DNA from: Acidobacteriota bacterium
Lineage (GTDB): Bacteria > Acidobacteriota > Terriglobia > Acidiferrales > UBA7541
Length of the DNA stretch: 55,448 nucleotides
NCBI GenBank assembly: GCA_003224235.1
Contig: QHYU01000139.1
Coordinates: 1 to 55,448, forward strand
Reading direction: 5' to 3'
The position numbers and the translations under genes were made by a program. This document shows positions 33,730-42,581 of this stretch, in pieces. The notes beneath the pieces are model-generated. The model searched no databases, was not told the origin of the DNA, and saw only the letters and a list, made by a program, of their open reading frames with translations. Positions within the stretch are counted from its first letter, which is position 1, and every line of letters begins with the position of its first letter.

Positions 33730-35280
33730 ATGACGAGCAATGACATTTTCAATCAACCGGCAGAGCAAGTCCGGGAATACTGGCAAACGCTGCTCCAGCA
33801 CAAGTGGCAAGTTTACTTCACCACCTTGGCGCTGACACTGGCGGCTATTGTCGGGATTTCGCTTCTGCCGGACCAGTACCAGGCCACCACCACCATCTTG
33901 GTGGACCCACAGAAAGTTCCCGATGAATACATCCCGGCGACGATCAAGTCGCCGCTCACCGAGCGCCTGCAAACCATTACGCAGGAAGTACTGAGCGCGA
34001 CGCGGTTGCAGGAAGTCATCGACAAATGGAATCTCTATCCCAAGATGCACCGCTCGATGTCTTCCGATCAGCTCATCGAATACATGCGCGGTAAGATCAA
34101 GATCGAAGTCAAGCGCGCTTCCGGAGCCGGCCCGGCGGCCTTCAGCATCACCTACGAAGGGGAAAATCCCGTCGTCGTCGCACAGGTGGCCAACGAATTG
34201 GCCTCCCGGTTCATTGAGTGGAACCTGCAGACCCGCCAGCAGTTGGCCGTGAGTACCACAGAATTCCTCGGCGATCAGCTGGTCGATGTCAAGCGCAATC
34301 TGGAACACCAGGAAGGCCAGGTCCGCGCCTTCAAAATGCAGCACCTGGGCGAAATGCCCGAGCACGTTCAGGCCAACCTGGGAAACGTGGCGCAGCTGCG
34401 CGCCCATCAAACCAACGTCAACGACCAGCTGAACCGGCTCGAGCAGGAGCGAATCGAACTGCAACGCCTGCCTGATTCCGCCGCCCGGTACGGGCGCCTG
34501 GCGCCAATGACTCCGACCTCCGAGCGCGCCCGGCTGGAAGAAGAAAAGATGCGGCTGGAAGGCCAGCTGTTCGAGTTGCGCAAGCGGTATACGTCGGCCC
34601 ACCCTGAGTTGACCCAGGCGCAGACGCGGCTCGAGCGAGTCAACCAGCAGTTGCGCAGTCTCCCCCGACTCGATGCAGAAGCGAGCAAGCTGGAGGCCGA
34701 TAACTCTCCCGCAGCCGTGCGCCTGGAGATCATTGCCCGGCAAATGAAGCGGCTCGAGGAGGAACAGAAACAAGTCCAGTCGCAGATCGCCGCCTACCAG
34801 ACCAAGCTGGATGCCGTGCCGCTGCGCGAGCAGCAGTTCGCAGACATAACGCGCGATTACGATATCTCCAAAGAAAAATACAAGTCCCTGTTGAGCAAGA
34901 AATTCTCCGCGGACATGGCCGCGGATCTGGAGCGCAAGCAACGGGGAGAGCGATTCACGGTATTGGATCCGGCGCGGCCTCCGGAGAAGCCGATTAAGCC
35001 CAACCGCAGGGCGTTCATGGGTGTCGCATTCTTGGCAGCTCTGGTGTTCTCGTTCGGATTGGTGCTGGTGAAAGAGATGCTCGACACCACCATCAAGGCC
35101 GAGCGGCACTTGACCGGTTTAGTGCCGGATTCGGTTGTGCTCATGGCTTCGATCCCCACAATTACTACCCCCGCAGACGTCCGACGCCGCCGGACATTTA
35201 CCGTCTTAGCTTTGGCCACCTCATTGGTTGCGGTGCTCGCGGTGGCCGCATTTCTATGGAAGGTGCACCCAATTCTATGA
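33730..35280 (+). CDS. Wzz/GumC-type polysaccharide chain-length determinant
   Basis: 516 residues. One transmembrane segment near the N-terminus (about 33-52), a long periplasmic coiled-coil region (about 170-400, rich in Leu, Glu, Gln and Arg), then two hydrophobic segments at about 430-450 and 490-512. It keeps the GNVR-like stretch YKSLLSKKFSADMAADLERKQ and the proline motif PPEKPIKPNRR before the second membrane segment. No kinase domain is fused; the kinase is the next gene. It sets polymer length at the inner membrane. Similar to the XrtA-associated chain-length proteins (TIGR03007). Confidence 0.92.
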   Translation: MTSNDIFNQPAEQVREYWQTLLQHKWQVYFTTLALTLAAIVGISLLPDQYQATTTILVDPQKVPDEYIPATIKSPLTERLQTITQEVLSATRLQEVIDKWNLYPKMHRSMSSDQLIEYMRGKIKIEVKRASGAGPAAFSITYEGENPVVVAQVANELASRFIEWNLQTRQQLAVSTTEFLGDQLVDVKRNLEHQEGQVRAFKMQHLGEMPEHVQANLGNVAQLRAHQTNVNDQLNRLEQERIELQRLPDSAARYGRLAPMTPTSERARLEEEKMRLEGQLFELRKRYTSAHPELTQAQTRLERVNQQLRSLPRLDAEASKLEADNSPAAVRLEIIARQMKRLEEEQKQVQSQIAAYQTKLDAVPLREQQFADITRDYDISKEKYKSLLSKKFSADMAADLERKQRGERFTVLDPARPPEKPIKPNRRAFMGVAFLAALVFSFGLVLVKEMLDTTIKAERHLTGLVPDSVVLMASIPTITTPADVRRRRTFTVLALATSLVAVLAVAAFLWKVHPIL

Positions 35281-36083
35281 ACCCTATGTCTGATGTCAAA
35301 CCGAACGGATACGGGACCAAGAACCCTTCGCTCGCCGAGCAGTTTGGAGCCGACGAGAGGTTGCTCGCTGGCGCCACTCGGAACAACTACCGGCCGCTCC
35401 TCATGAAGCTGAATCCTGAGAGTGCGCTGGTCTTCCCTACACACCCGAATGGCCTGGCGGCCGAGCAGTTTCGCCAGTTCCGCCGGAACTTGACCGAGCA
35501 ATTTCCGGAGGGGGGCACGCTGTTAGTGACCAGCGCTGCCCAGGCGGAAGGCAAGACCCTAAGCGCCACCAATCTGGCCTGGTGCCTGGCGGAAGGCGGC
35601 GCCCCGACGCTGCTGTTCGAAGCTGACCTGCGCCGCCCCGCCGTCGCCCGGCTCCTGGGGTGCTCAGTGCAGGCGGGCGTCGAATCCGCCTTGCGGGGAG
35701 AAGTGGAACCGAAGGCAGTCGTCACCGCGGCGGAGAATTTTCCCCTGCACCTGGCCGCAGTGGCCAAGCCCGTTCGCGATCCGGGCCAGCTCATCAAGGG
35801 GATCGGCACGCGGCGGTTCCTGGACTGGGCGCGCGCCCATTTCCGCTGGGTGGTGGTTGATGCGCCCCCGGTGCTCCCGGCCGCCGACGCCCTGGAACTG
35901 TGCTCACTGACCGACGCCGCTCTGTTGGTTGCGCGCGTTCGTGTCACGCCCCGCGCGCTACTGGAAAAATCGTTCAAACTCCTGGGTAGCCGGTTGCGCG
36001 GGATCATCCTCAACGAGGCCACCCTGTGTTGGGATTCATACCACCGACACCTGGCCCCCTATTACGGTCCACAAACTAAGTAG
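35277..36083 (+). CDS. CpsD/CapB-type tyrosine-kinase-like ATPase
   Basis: 268 residues from ATG 35277, which overlaps the preceding stop as ATGA and has GGAAGG upstream; an ATG at 35256 would add seven. Walker A is SAAQAEGKT (about 86-94), Walker A' LLFEADLRRP and Walker B WVVVDAPP, the BY-kinase signature. The C-terminal tail has only three close tyrosines (YHRHLAPYYG), fewer than classical tyrosine clusters. It partners the Wzz-like protein to control polymer length and export. Confidence 0.88.
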   Translation: MNPMSDVKPNGYGTKNPSLAEQFGADERLLAGATRNNYRPLLMKLNPESALVFPTHPNGLAAEQFRQFRRNLTEQFPEGGTLLVTSAAQAEGKTLSATNLAWCLAEGGAPTLLFEADLRRPAVARLLGCSVQAGVESALRGEVEPKAVVTAAENFPLHLAAVAKPVRDPGQLIKGIGTRRFLDWARAHFRWVVVDAPPVLPAADALELCSLTDAALLVARVRVTPRALLEKSFKLLGSRLRGIILNEATLCWDSYHRHLAPYYGPQTK

Positions 36084-36091
36084 CCCGGTGA

Positions 36092-36139
36092 GGGCGCGCC
36101 TCCAAAGGCCCGAATTGATTCGAGCCGGGAAGCGCGCCC
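36092..36139 (+). other. Long hairpin between kinase and flippase genes
   Basis: Outer arms GGGCGCGC (36092-36099) and GCGCGCCC (36132-36139) enclose an inner stem GGC-c-CGAAT-TG-ATTCG-a-GCC (36107-36126). A two-tier hairpin in the 147-base gap, probably formed in the mRNA. Confidence 0.5.
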
Positions 36140-36230
36140 CGACCGAGGGCGGCAGATTCCGGCGAGACGTCGCGGGCCCAGCAGCCCGGCCTGGCCGCTT
36201 CTCCGCGCCTCGCCCAGAAGATGACCACCA

Positions 36231-37823
36231 ATGGCCGAACCGATGTCAGAAATCATAGCGCCCCAGCCACAGCGCGCCGGGCAGGAGCCAGCGTCCGCGG
36301 CTCCTGCAGACGGCGCGGTGCAGCCCTCCATGAACGAGGTCAGCAAACTCTATCGGCGCTCCTCACAATTCCTGGGTGGTCAAATTGCCTTGTTCTTGCT
36401 GGGCTTAGTCTCCTTTCCGATCCTCGCCCGCATGTTCTCGGTGGCTGAGTTCGGCCTGATCGCCTTAGTCCAGAACACCATTGCGGTCGCAGTCGTTTTC
36501 TCCAAATCCGGCCTGCAGCATGCAGTGCAACGGTTCTACAAGGAAAACGCCGTCTCCAAGGCGCCGGGCGCTCTGCGCCGTTACTATTCCAGCCTGTTCT
36601 TCGGCGCCGCTGGGGCGGGCCTGGCGATTACCCTGATCTTTCTGCTTTCCCTCTGGCTGCTGCCGCACAATCTGGTCAGCCCCCCTCTGCAACGGCTGCT
36701 GGGCTACGCCTCCGCGCTGATCTTCATCCGCTCGGTGCAGTCAATGATCAGCAATCTCTTGCAGGTCGAAGGCAAGGCCAAGGCGTTCACCGTGCTGCAA
36801 CTCGGCATCAAAGCTGCCACTATCGCTCTCACCGTTCTGCTGCTGGTCACTTGGCAGACTGCGCCAACCGTCTTTTTTGTGGGCATGATCCTGGTCGAGG
36901 CGAGCACCGTCCTATTGATGCTGCCGTACCTGCGGCGGCGCCGCATTCTGGCAGCCGGAGGATTCGACCGCCACCTACTCCGTGTCGCGATGGCGTTTGG
37001 GCTTCCCATGATGGCCACGGAGATTTGCTGGCTGATCCTGGATTCCGGCGATCGTTTCCTGGTACAGGGTTTCCTGGGCGCGCGCGCGCTTGGCTATTAC
37101 GCAGCGGCCTACAACATTTCGTCCTACATCCGAGAAGCGCTTTCGGCCCCCGTGTACCTGGCCCTGTTCCCGATTTGCATGGAGTTGTGGATCATCAAAG
37201 GGAAGCAAGCAACGCAAGAGTTCCTCAGCCGGCTGATGGATCATTTCATCCTGGCCGGGGTGGGCCTGGTCTGTGCGGTCAGCGTGGTCGCGCGCGACGC
37301 AATCCACATTCTGGCTTCCCCAAAATTCCTCGAATCGCACCGCCTGCTTCCCTACTTGCTGATCGGGCAAGTAATCAGCGCTGTCTCCATGTTTCCACGC
37401 ATCAGCCTGTTGATTCACAAACGCACGCTTGCCATGGCGCGAGCGGTTTTCCTCGGCGGCCTGCTGAACATTCTGCTCGACATTTTCCTGCTCCCCCGCC
37501 TGGGGCTGCTCGGCGCGGCCATCGGCACCCTCGGCGCCTACATGTTCAGCACCCTGCTGTTTACGTGGGAATCGCAGCGGCTGCTGCCCCTGAAGATGAG
37601 ATGGGCGGCCTGGACGCGATACGTGGTGGTCGGCGCAGCGAGCTGGACCATTGTCTCCCAGCTGACGCTGGAGAAGGTTTATGTGGATTTGGCGATCAAA
37701 GGAGCCATGAGCCTCACGCTGTATTTCGGCACACTCTGGCTGGTGGATCAGAAAGTGCGAGATCTAGCGGACGTATTCTTCCGCACGTTGTTCGGGTTTA
37801 GAACGACGCCGGAATTAACCTAA
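36231..37823 (+). CDS. Polysaccharide flippase (Wzx-like, MOP superfamily)
   Basis: 530 residues with about 12-14 transmembrane segments after a cytoplasmic N-terminus of 45 residues. The start at 36231 could instead be the ATG at 36243. Segments such as FLGGQIALFLLGLVSFPILARMFS and the repeated Arg/Pro-rich loops are typical of O-antigen/teichoic-acid flippases. It should move lipid-linked repeat units across the inner membrane. It lies between the kinase and polymerase genes, all on the plus strand. Confidence 0.9.
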   Translation: MAEPMSEIIAPQPQRAGQEPASAAPADGAVQPSMNEVSKLYRRSSQFLGGQIALFLLGLVSFPILARMFSVAEFGLIALVQNTIAVAVVFSKSGLQHAVQRFYKENAVSKAPGALRRYYSSLFFGAAGAGLAITLIFLLSLWLLPHNLVSPPLQRLLGYASALIFIRSVQSMISNLLQVEGKAKAFTVLQLGIKAATIALTVLLLVTWQTAPTVFFVGMILVEASTVLLMLPYLRRRRILAAGGFDRHLLRVAMAFGLPMMATEICWLILDSGDRFLVQGFLGARALGYYAAAYNISSYIREALSAPVYLALFPICMELWIIKGKQATQEFLSRLMDHFILAGVGLVCAVSVVARDAIHILASPKFLESHRLLPYLLIGQVISAVSMFPRISLLIHKRTLAMARAVFLGGLLNILLDIFLLPRLGLLGAAIGTLGAYMFSTLLFTWESQRLLPLKMRWAAWTRYVVVGAASWTIVSQLTLEKVYVDLAIKGAMSLTLYFGTLWLVDQKVRDLADVFFRTLFGFRTTPELT

Positions 37824-37894
37824 CGCCGGGCTGATTCCCTGCGAGGAAGACCTGCCGGGCGAACGATCGAAGTTTGCGAAGGATGGAAACGAAT

Positions 37895-39256
37895 ATGCCG
37901 ATCGCGATGATTCTGGGATTGCATGGCGTGGTACCGGCGCTTCTTTACTGGGGAGGCTTGATGGCCTTTCTGGTGGCGGCATTCTGGCGCCCGCGTTATG
38001 GCCTCTACTTTTTGATCCCGCTGCTTCCGCTGCAGACCGTGCGCTACCGCTTGCATGAACTGCCGCTCGGCGAGAAGTTTGTGGACATTATGCTGTTGGG
38101 CGTGATCCTCGGGATGATCTTCCGCCGGGACGGCACGAGCTTCCTGAAAACCCCGCTGAACCGTTTCATCGCAATCCTGGCCGCGTTCCTGTACATTTCG
38201 CTCTGGCACGGCTCCTTTTATCTTGGCGAACCGGCGCCGCTCAACCTCCAAGATCCGCGCTTCTCCGACTGGAAGAACTACCTGGTAATGCCCCTGGTGT
38301 TCTTTGTGGTGGCCAGCGCCATCCGCGAGGTCCGGCACATCAAAATCCTGGTTCTACTGATGGTGGCGTCGTTTCTACTCGTCAATCGCAGCTTCTACAA
38401 CACCATCAAGGATCGCAATCTCACCCACTTCACTTACGACGTCCGAGACGCCGGCCCCCTGGGCTATGCCGGGGACAACGGCCTGGGCGCCTTTGAGGCA
38501 GAGTTCTTGGTGTTCTTGCTCGGCCTCTATGCCTTTGACAAGAAGAAACTGAGCAAGCTGGCGATCCTGGCGATGTGTGCCTTCGGTGGCTACTGCCTGA
38601 TGTACACGTTTTCTCGCGGGGCCTATATCGCGTTTCTAGTCGGGCTGGGCTTCCTCGGTGTGGTGAAGCAACGAAAGTGGTTGCTGGTTATGCTGGTCGG
38701 GCTGATCGGATGGCAGGTCTTTCTCCCCAATTCCGTGCAGGAGAGAATCACGATGACCTACACCGAAGAAGGCGAGCTGGAATCGTCCGCCCAGACACGC
38801 GTGCAATTGTGGGAAGACGCCATGCAGCTGTTTCGTCAGAACCCGATTTTGGGAACCGGTTTCAATACCTACAGTTATCTAGGCCGCACCGAAAAGTATC
38901 GCGACACCCACAACTACTACCTGAAAGTGCTGGTGGAAACGGGGATCGTTGGCCTGTTGGTGTTTCTGTGGCTTCTGTGGCGGATGTTCCATCTTGGCTT
39001 CCGGCTCTTCCAGACCGCGGAGGATCCGTTCCTCCGTTCTCTCGGCTTGGGCTTCGCGGTGATGATGGTGTGCGCCGTGGCGGTGAATCTGTTTGGCGAT
39101 CGCTGGACGTTCTTGCAGGTCAATTGCTTTCTCTGGGCCCTACTGGGCTGTGTTGTCCGAGGTCAACTCATCGCGGACAGCACCCGGCGCGGATCTGAGG
39201 CCGTGGTAGCCGTGGGCAGTGCTGCCATTCCAGAGGGGCATCCAGGGCTGGCTTGA
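37895..39256 (+). CDS. O-antigen ligase/polymerase family membrane protein (Wzy/WaaL-like)
   Basis: 453 residues from the ATG at 37895 (GGAAAC eight bases upstream); starts at 37883 and a TTG at 37874 are also possible. About ten transmembrane helices, with a large polar loop (LTHFTYDVRDAGPLGYAGDNGLGAFEAEF) and the family signature LGTGFNTYSYLGRTEKYRDTHNYYLKVLVETGI, shown here only in part by its key residues G-F-N and H-N-x-Y-L. It polymerises or ligates the exported repeat unit on the periplasmic face. Confidence 0.88.
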   Translation: MPIAMILGLHGVVPALLYWGGLMAFLVAAFWRPRYGLYFLIPLLPLQTVRYRLHELPLGEKFVDIMLLGVILGMIFRRDGTSFLKTPLNRFIAILAAFLYISLWHGSFYLGEPAPLNLQDPRFSDWKNYLVMPLVFFVVASAIREVRHIKILVLLMVASFLLVNRSFYNTIKDRNLTHFTYDVRDAGPLGYAGDNGLGAFEAEFLVFLLGLYAFDKKKLSKLAILAMCAFGGYCLMYTFSRGAYIAFLVGLGFLGVVKQRKWLLVMLVGLIGWQVFLPNSVQERITMTYTEEGELESSAQTRVQLWEDAMQLFRQNPILGTGFNTYSYLGRTEKYRDTHNYYLKVLVETGIVGLLVFLWLLWRMFHLGFRLFQTAEDPFLRSLGLGFAVMMVCAVAVNLFGDRWTFLQVNCFLWALLGCVVRGQLIADSTRRGSEAVVAVGSAAIPEGHPGLA

Positions 39257-39280
39257 TTTGCCGGGGAGCGAGCTGCAGCT

Positions 39281-40531
39281 ATGAAGAACACCGCAGAACT
39301 TGCTGATTCTGCCTCGGAGGCTCGGGGCCAAACCCCGACCGTTCGGCCGCTCGGGGACGCTTCCGCGCGGCCTAGCGCTCAGCCGGATCGCGCCGACCGT
39401 CCGCACATCCTGTATGTGATTGATGAACTATGCGAGATGGGCGGCGCGGAACGTGTCCTGCTGAACATGATTCGCTTGCTGCCGCGCGAACGCTTCCGAT
39501 GCTCTCTGGTGACCTTCAAGATCGAACCGAGCCTCCGTATCTTCGAGAATTTCCCCTGCCCCTGGCATCTGTTTCCGATGCGGCGCACCTATGACTGGAA
39601 TGCGCTCCGCGTGGCGAACCAGATCCGGCGGCTGATCCGCTCCCAGCGCGTCCGCATCGTGCATACGTTCTTTGAGACCTCCGACCTGTGGGGCGGCCTG
39701 GTCGCCAAGTTGAGCGGCCAGCCGGTGCTGGTCTCGAGCCGCCGCGACATGGGCATCCTGCGCCGGCCGATACACGACCGGGCCTACCGACTGCTGAATC
39801 CGATGTTTGACCTAGTGCTGACGGTCTCGGAAGAGGTACGCACGTTCTGCATGCGGCAAGATCACCTGGCCCCGGAAAAAGTCGCCACGTTGCATAACGG
39901 CATCGAGATCGACAAAGCGGCGACGGCCACGGACTCCGCGGCGCTGCGCGCCCAGCTCAAACTGAGCGGAGCTTCACATATCATCTGCGCTGTGGCGCAT
40001 ATCCGACGGGTGAAAGGTCTAGACATTTTCGTCCAGGCGGCGGCCAAGGTCTGCCGCGAGTTCCCGCACGCCGTCTTTGTGGTGGTCGGCGGCAACCATG
40101 AGCCGGAGTATTTCCGGGAACTACAACGGCTGACCGAGTCGCTCGGACTCAACGACAACATCCGATTTCTCGGCCGCCGGGAAGAGGTGTTCCCGTTGCT
40201 GAAGATGAGCGACGTCTTCTGCCTGCCCTCGCGCAGCGAGGGTTTCTCCAACGCCCTGGTGGAAGCGATGGCCTGCAGCTTGCCCTGCGTGGCCACCCGG
40301 GTCGGTGGAAACGCCGAGGCGCTCCAAGACGGCCAAAACGGTTTTCTGGTCGAGCCCGAGGACGCCAGCGCGACCGCGGACCGCATCCTCACCCTGCTGC
40401 GCCAGCCCGAGTGGGCGCGGCGGATGGGCCACGCCGCCCGGCAGGCCGTCGAAGAAAAATTCACGCAAGAAGCGATGATGAAGAATCTGGTGGGAGTTTA
40501 TGAGCGCCTCCTGGCTGCCAAACAACGCTAA
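39281..40531 (+). CDS. Glycosyltransferase family 4
   Basis: 416 residues. An Ala/Pro-rich lead (residues 1-42) precedes the GT-B fold: ILYVIDELCEMGGAERVLL, then LVSSRRDMGILRR, HNGIEIDK, and in the nucleotide-sugar half VVGGNHEPEYF, FLGRREEVFPLL and SEGFSNALVEAMACSLPCVATRVGGNAEAL with the EX7E pattern. Cytoplasmic, retaining transferase that adds a sugar to the growing lipid-linked unit. It overlaps the next gene by 32 bases. Confidence 0.93.
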   Translation: MKNTAELADSASEARGQTPTVRPLGDASARPSAQPDRADRPHILYVIDELCEMGGAERVLLNMIRLLPRERFRCSLVTFKIEPSLRIFENFPCPWHLFPMRRTYDWNALRVANQIRRLIRSQRVRIVHTFFETSDLWGGLVAKLSGQPVLVSSRRDMGILRRPIHDRAYRLLNPMFDLVLTVSEEVRTFCMRQDHLAPEKVATLHNGIEIDKAATATDSAALRAQLKLSGASHIICAVAHIRRVKGLDIFVQAAAKVCREFPHAVFVVVGGNHEPEYFRELQRLTESLGLNDNIRFLGRREEVFPLLKMSDVFCLPSRSEGFSNALVEAMACSLPCVATRVGGNAEALQDGQNGFLVEPEDASATADRILTLLRQPEWARRMGHAARQAVEEKFTQEAMMKNLVGVYERLLAAKQR

Positions 40532-41690
40532 TCTGCTGCACTTTGCCGCGGTCGCGTGGTGGGTTGCTGTGGCGCTTCTTCTTTATGTCTACGCCGGCTA
40601 CCCGCTGCTTCTGGCCGCTCTCGCGTTGTTTTCCCGGCGGCGCCGGCCCGAACCCGGTTGTCTGCCCACGCTGTCCCTACTGATTGCGGCGCACAACGAG
40701 GAAGCCGGCATCGAAAAGAAGCTTGAGCAGACTCTCACGCTGGACTATCCCCCCGACAAGATGGAAATCCTGGTTCTCTCGGACGGCTCGACCGATCGCA
40801 CCGACGCGATTGTGGAATCCTTCACCGATCCGCGCGTGCGCCTGGTGCGCGTCGAGCCCCGGCTCGGGAAGACCCACGCGCAGAACTTCGGCGCGCGGCG
40901 GGCCCGCGGGGAGATCCTGGTGTTCTCCGACGCCACCACCGTCTATCACCCGCAAGCCCTGCGCTACCTCGCGTGCAACTACCAGGAACCGCGTGTGGGA
41001 GCGGTCAGCGGCCGCTACCAGTACTTCGACCCGGAGGGCGACTCGCCAACCGGCTTGGGCACGGTAGCCTTCTGGAATTATGAGAACTGGATCAAGACGC
41101 TGCAGTCGCGCATCCAGACCATCAGCGGCTGTTGCGGCTGCATCTACTCGGTGCGCCGCTCGCTCTACACCGAGCTCGCGCCGGAAATCATCAGCGACCT
41201 GGTGCAGCCGCTGTGGGTGATTCAGAAGGGCTATCGCGTGGTGTTCGAAGACCGCGCCCTGGCCTACGAACAAACCACGCAATCAACGGCCGAGGAGTTT
41301 TCCATGCGGGTGCGCGTGGTCACGCGCGGGATGCGCGGGCTGCTGAGCGTGCCCGACCTGTTCCAACCCTGGAAGCACCCCTGGGTCTGCTTCCAGTTGG
41401 TGTCTCACAAGGTGCTGCGCTGGCTGGTGCCGGTGTTCCTCTTTGTCCTGCTGGCCGCGAGCACCGCGCAAGCTGACCGGCCGTTTTACTTCTATGCGTT
41501 CCTGCTCCAGGTCGCCTTCTATCAGGCCGCGCTGCTCTCCGTACGGTTTCCGCTGCACCGGCGGTGGAAGCTCCTCGGTATTCCGCTCTACTTCTGCACC
41601 CTGAACGCGGCGGCTCTGCTCAGCCTGATTGAGCTGCTGCGAGGAAGAAAATACGCCATCTGGCAACCGGTGAGGAATAAGTCGCGATGA
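40500..41690 (+). CDS. Membrane glycosyltransferase family 2
   Basis: 396 residues. One N-terminal transmembrane helix (about 14-40), a GT-A domain with SLLIAAHNEEAGI, LVLSDGSTDRTDAIV and LVFSDATT, a QxxRW-like region (EEFSMRVRVVTRGMRG), and three C-terminal membrane helices. This resembles processive or membrane-bound GT2 enzymes (hyaluronan/cellulose synthase-like). Its start is inside the preceding gene and its end overlaps the next start (ATGA), so it is translationally coupled on both sides. Confidence 0.92.
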   Translation: MSASWLPNNANLLHFAAVAWWVAVALLLYVYAGYPLLLAALALFSRRRRPEPGCLPTLSLLIAAHNEEAGIEKKLEQTLTLDYPPDKMEILVLSDGSTDRTDAIVESFTDPRVRLVRVEPRLGKTHAQNFGARRARGEILVFSDATTVYHPQALRYLACNYQEPRVGAVSGRYQYFDPEGDSPTGLGTVAFWNYENWIKTLQSRIQTISGCCGCIYSVRRSLYTELAPEIISDLVQPLWVIQKGYRVVFEDRALAYEQTTQSTAEEFSMRVRVVTRGMRGLLSVPDLFQPWKHPWVCFQLVSHKVLRWLVPVFLFVLLAASTAQADRPFYFYAFLLQVAFYQAALLSVRFPLHRRWKLLGIPLYFCTLNAAALLSLIELLRGRKYAIWQPVRNKSR

Positions 41691-42472
41691 AGATTGAGCT
41701 TTTAACTCAAGATGACCCGCTCTATATACTGCCCTTTTTCGAGGAGTTCTTTCAGTACTACGCCTCGGAATTTCAGATTCTGCAGGTGTCGTCTTCGCGG
41801 GCGATGGGTAAGCGTCCCCGCTTCCAGTTGCTCCGCGAGCTGACGTATCTCTATGGCCCGCTGGGCATGGCGAAGGTTGCTGCCGAGATTCTCTCCTCCC
41901 GAGTGCTGGGCCTGATACCACGCGGCCGGGATGCAGGAACCTTTCACACCCTGGCGCAACTCTGCCGCGCCTACAGGGTGCCCTATCACATCATCGGAAG
42001 CCCGAACGACAAGGAATTTCTGCAGGAAGCTCGGGAACGCCAGGCCGACTTGATTGTGTCGGTGGCCTGCCCTTACATCTTGAAGGAGCAACTGCTGAAT
42101 CTACCGCCGCGCGGCTGCATCAACATTCACCATGCGCCACTGCCCCGATACAGAGGCATGATGCCCACGTTCTGGCAGATGTATCATGGCGAAAAACAAG
42201 TGGGGTTAACGGTTCACTATATGGCCGCCAAGGTGGACCAGGGCGCGGCACTGCTGCAGGAGCAGCTCGAAATCAAACCGGGAGAATCGCTCCATCACCT
42301 GATCGGCCGATCCAAACGCCACGGAGCGCACTGCATGGCTCGCGTGCTGAAGCAGATCGAGGTGGGAACACAGCAAACCATGACCCTGAGCCAGTGTGAG
42401 GGAAGCTATTTCACCTTCCCCTCTACCAACGAGATTCGCGAATTCCACCAGCGCGGGCTTCGCGCGATTTGA
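41687..42472 (+). CDS. Formyltransferase-family protein, probable sugar N-formyltransferase
   Basis: 261 residues. The formyltransferase core is visible: SPNDKEFLQEAR, then INIHHAPLPRYRG (the N-x-H active-site pair) and KVDQGAALL, where the Asp completes the triad. It lacks the C-terminal tRNA-binding domain of methionyl-tRNA formyltransferase. By context it probably formylates an amino sugar of the polysaccharide using 10-formyl-tetrahydrofolate. Its ATG overlaps the stop of the glycosyltransferase. Confidence 0.82.
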   Translation: MKIELLTQDDPLYILPFFEEFFQYYASEFQILQVSSSRAMGKRPRFQLLRELTYLYGPLGMAKVAAEILSSRVLGLIPRGRDAGTFHTLAQLCRAYRVPYHIIGSPNDKEFLQEARERQADLIVSVACPYILKEQLLNLPPRGCINIHHAPLPRYRGMMPTFWQMYHGEKQVGLTVHYMAAKVDQGAALLQEQLEIKPGESLHHLIGRSKRHGAHCMARVLKQIEVGTQQTMTLSQCEGSYFTFPSTNEIREFHQRGLRAI

Positions 42473-42488
42473 TCGTCAGCAAGTGAAG

Positions 42489-42516
42489 CCCGGAACAGCC
42501 AGTTCGCTGCGCCGGG
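42489..42516 (+). other. Intercistronic hairpin after the formyltransferase
   Basis: CCCGG-aa-CAGC-loop-GCTG-cg-CCGGG with a symmetrical internal loop, 17 bases after the formyltransferase stop. A smaller GGCCG/CGGCC hairpin follows at about 42528-42543. No T tract. Confidence 0.45.
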
Positions 42517-42581
42517 AAAAGGAAAAGGCCGCCAGCGCGGCCGACAACGGAAGAACCGAAAGGATCTAGAGAAGGAAACCC

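Noticed and set aside
33706-35109. 467-codon open frame antisense to the chain-length gene
   Set aside because: Mirror frame of a high-GC coding sequence; Leu/Gln/His-rich composition and no motifs.
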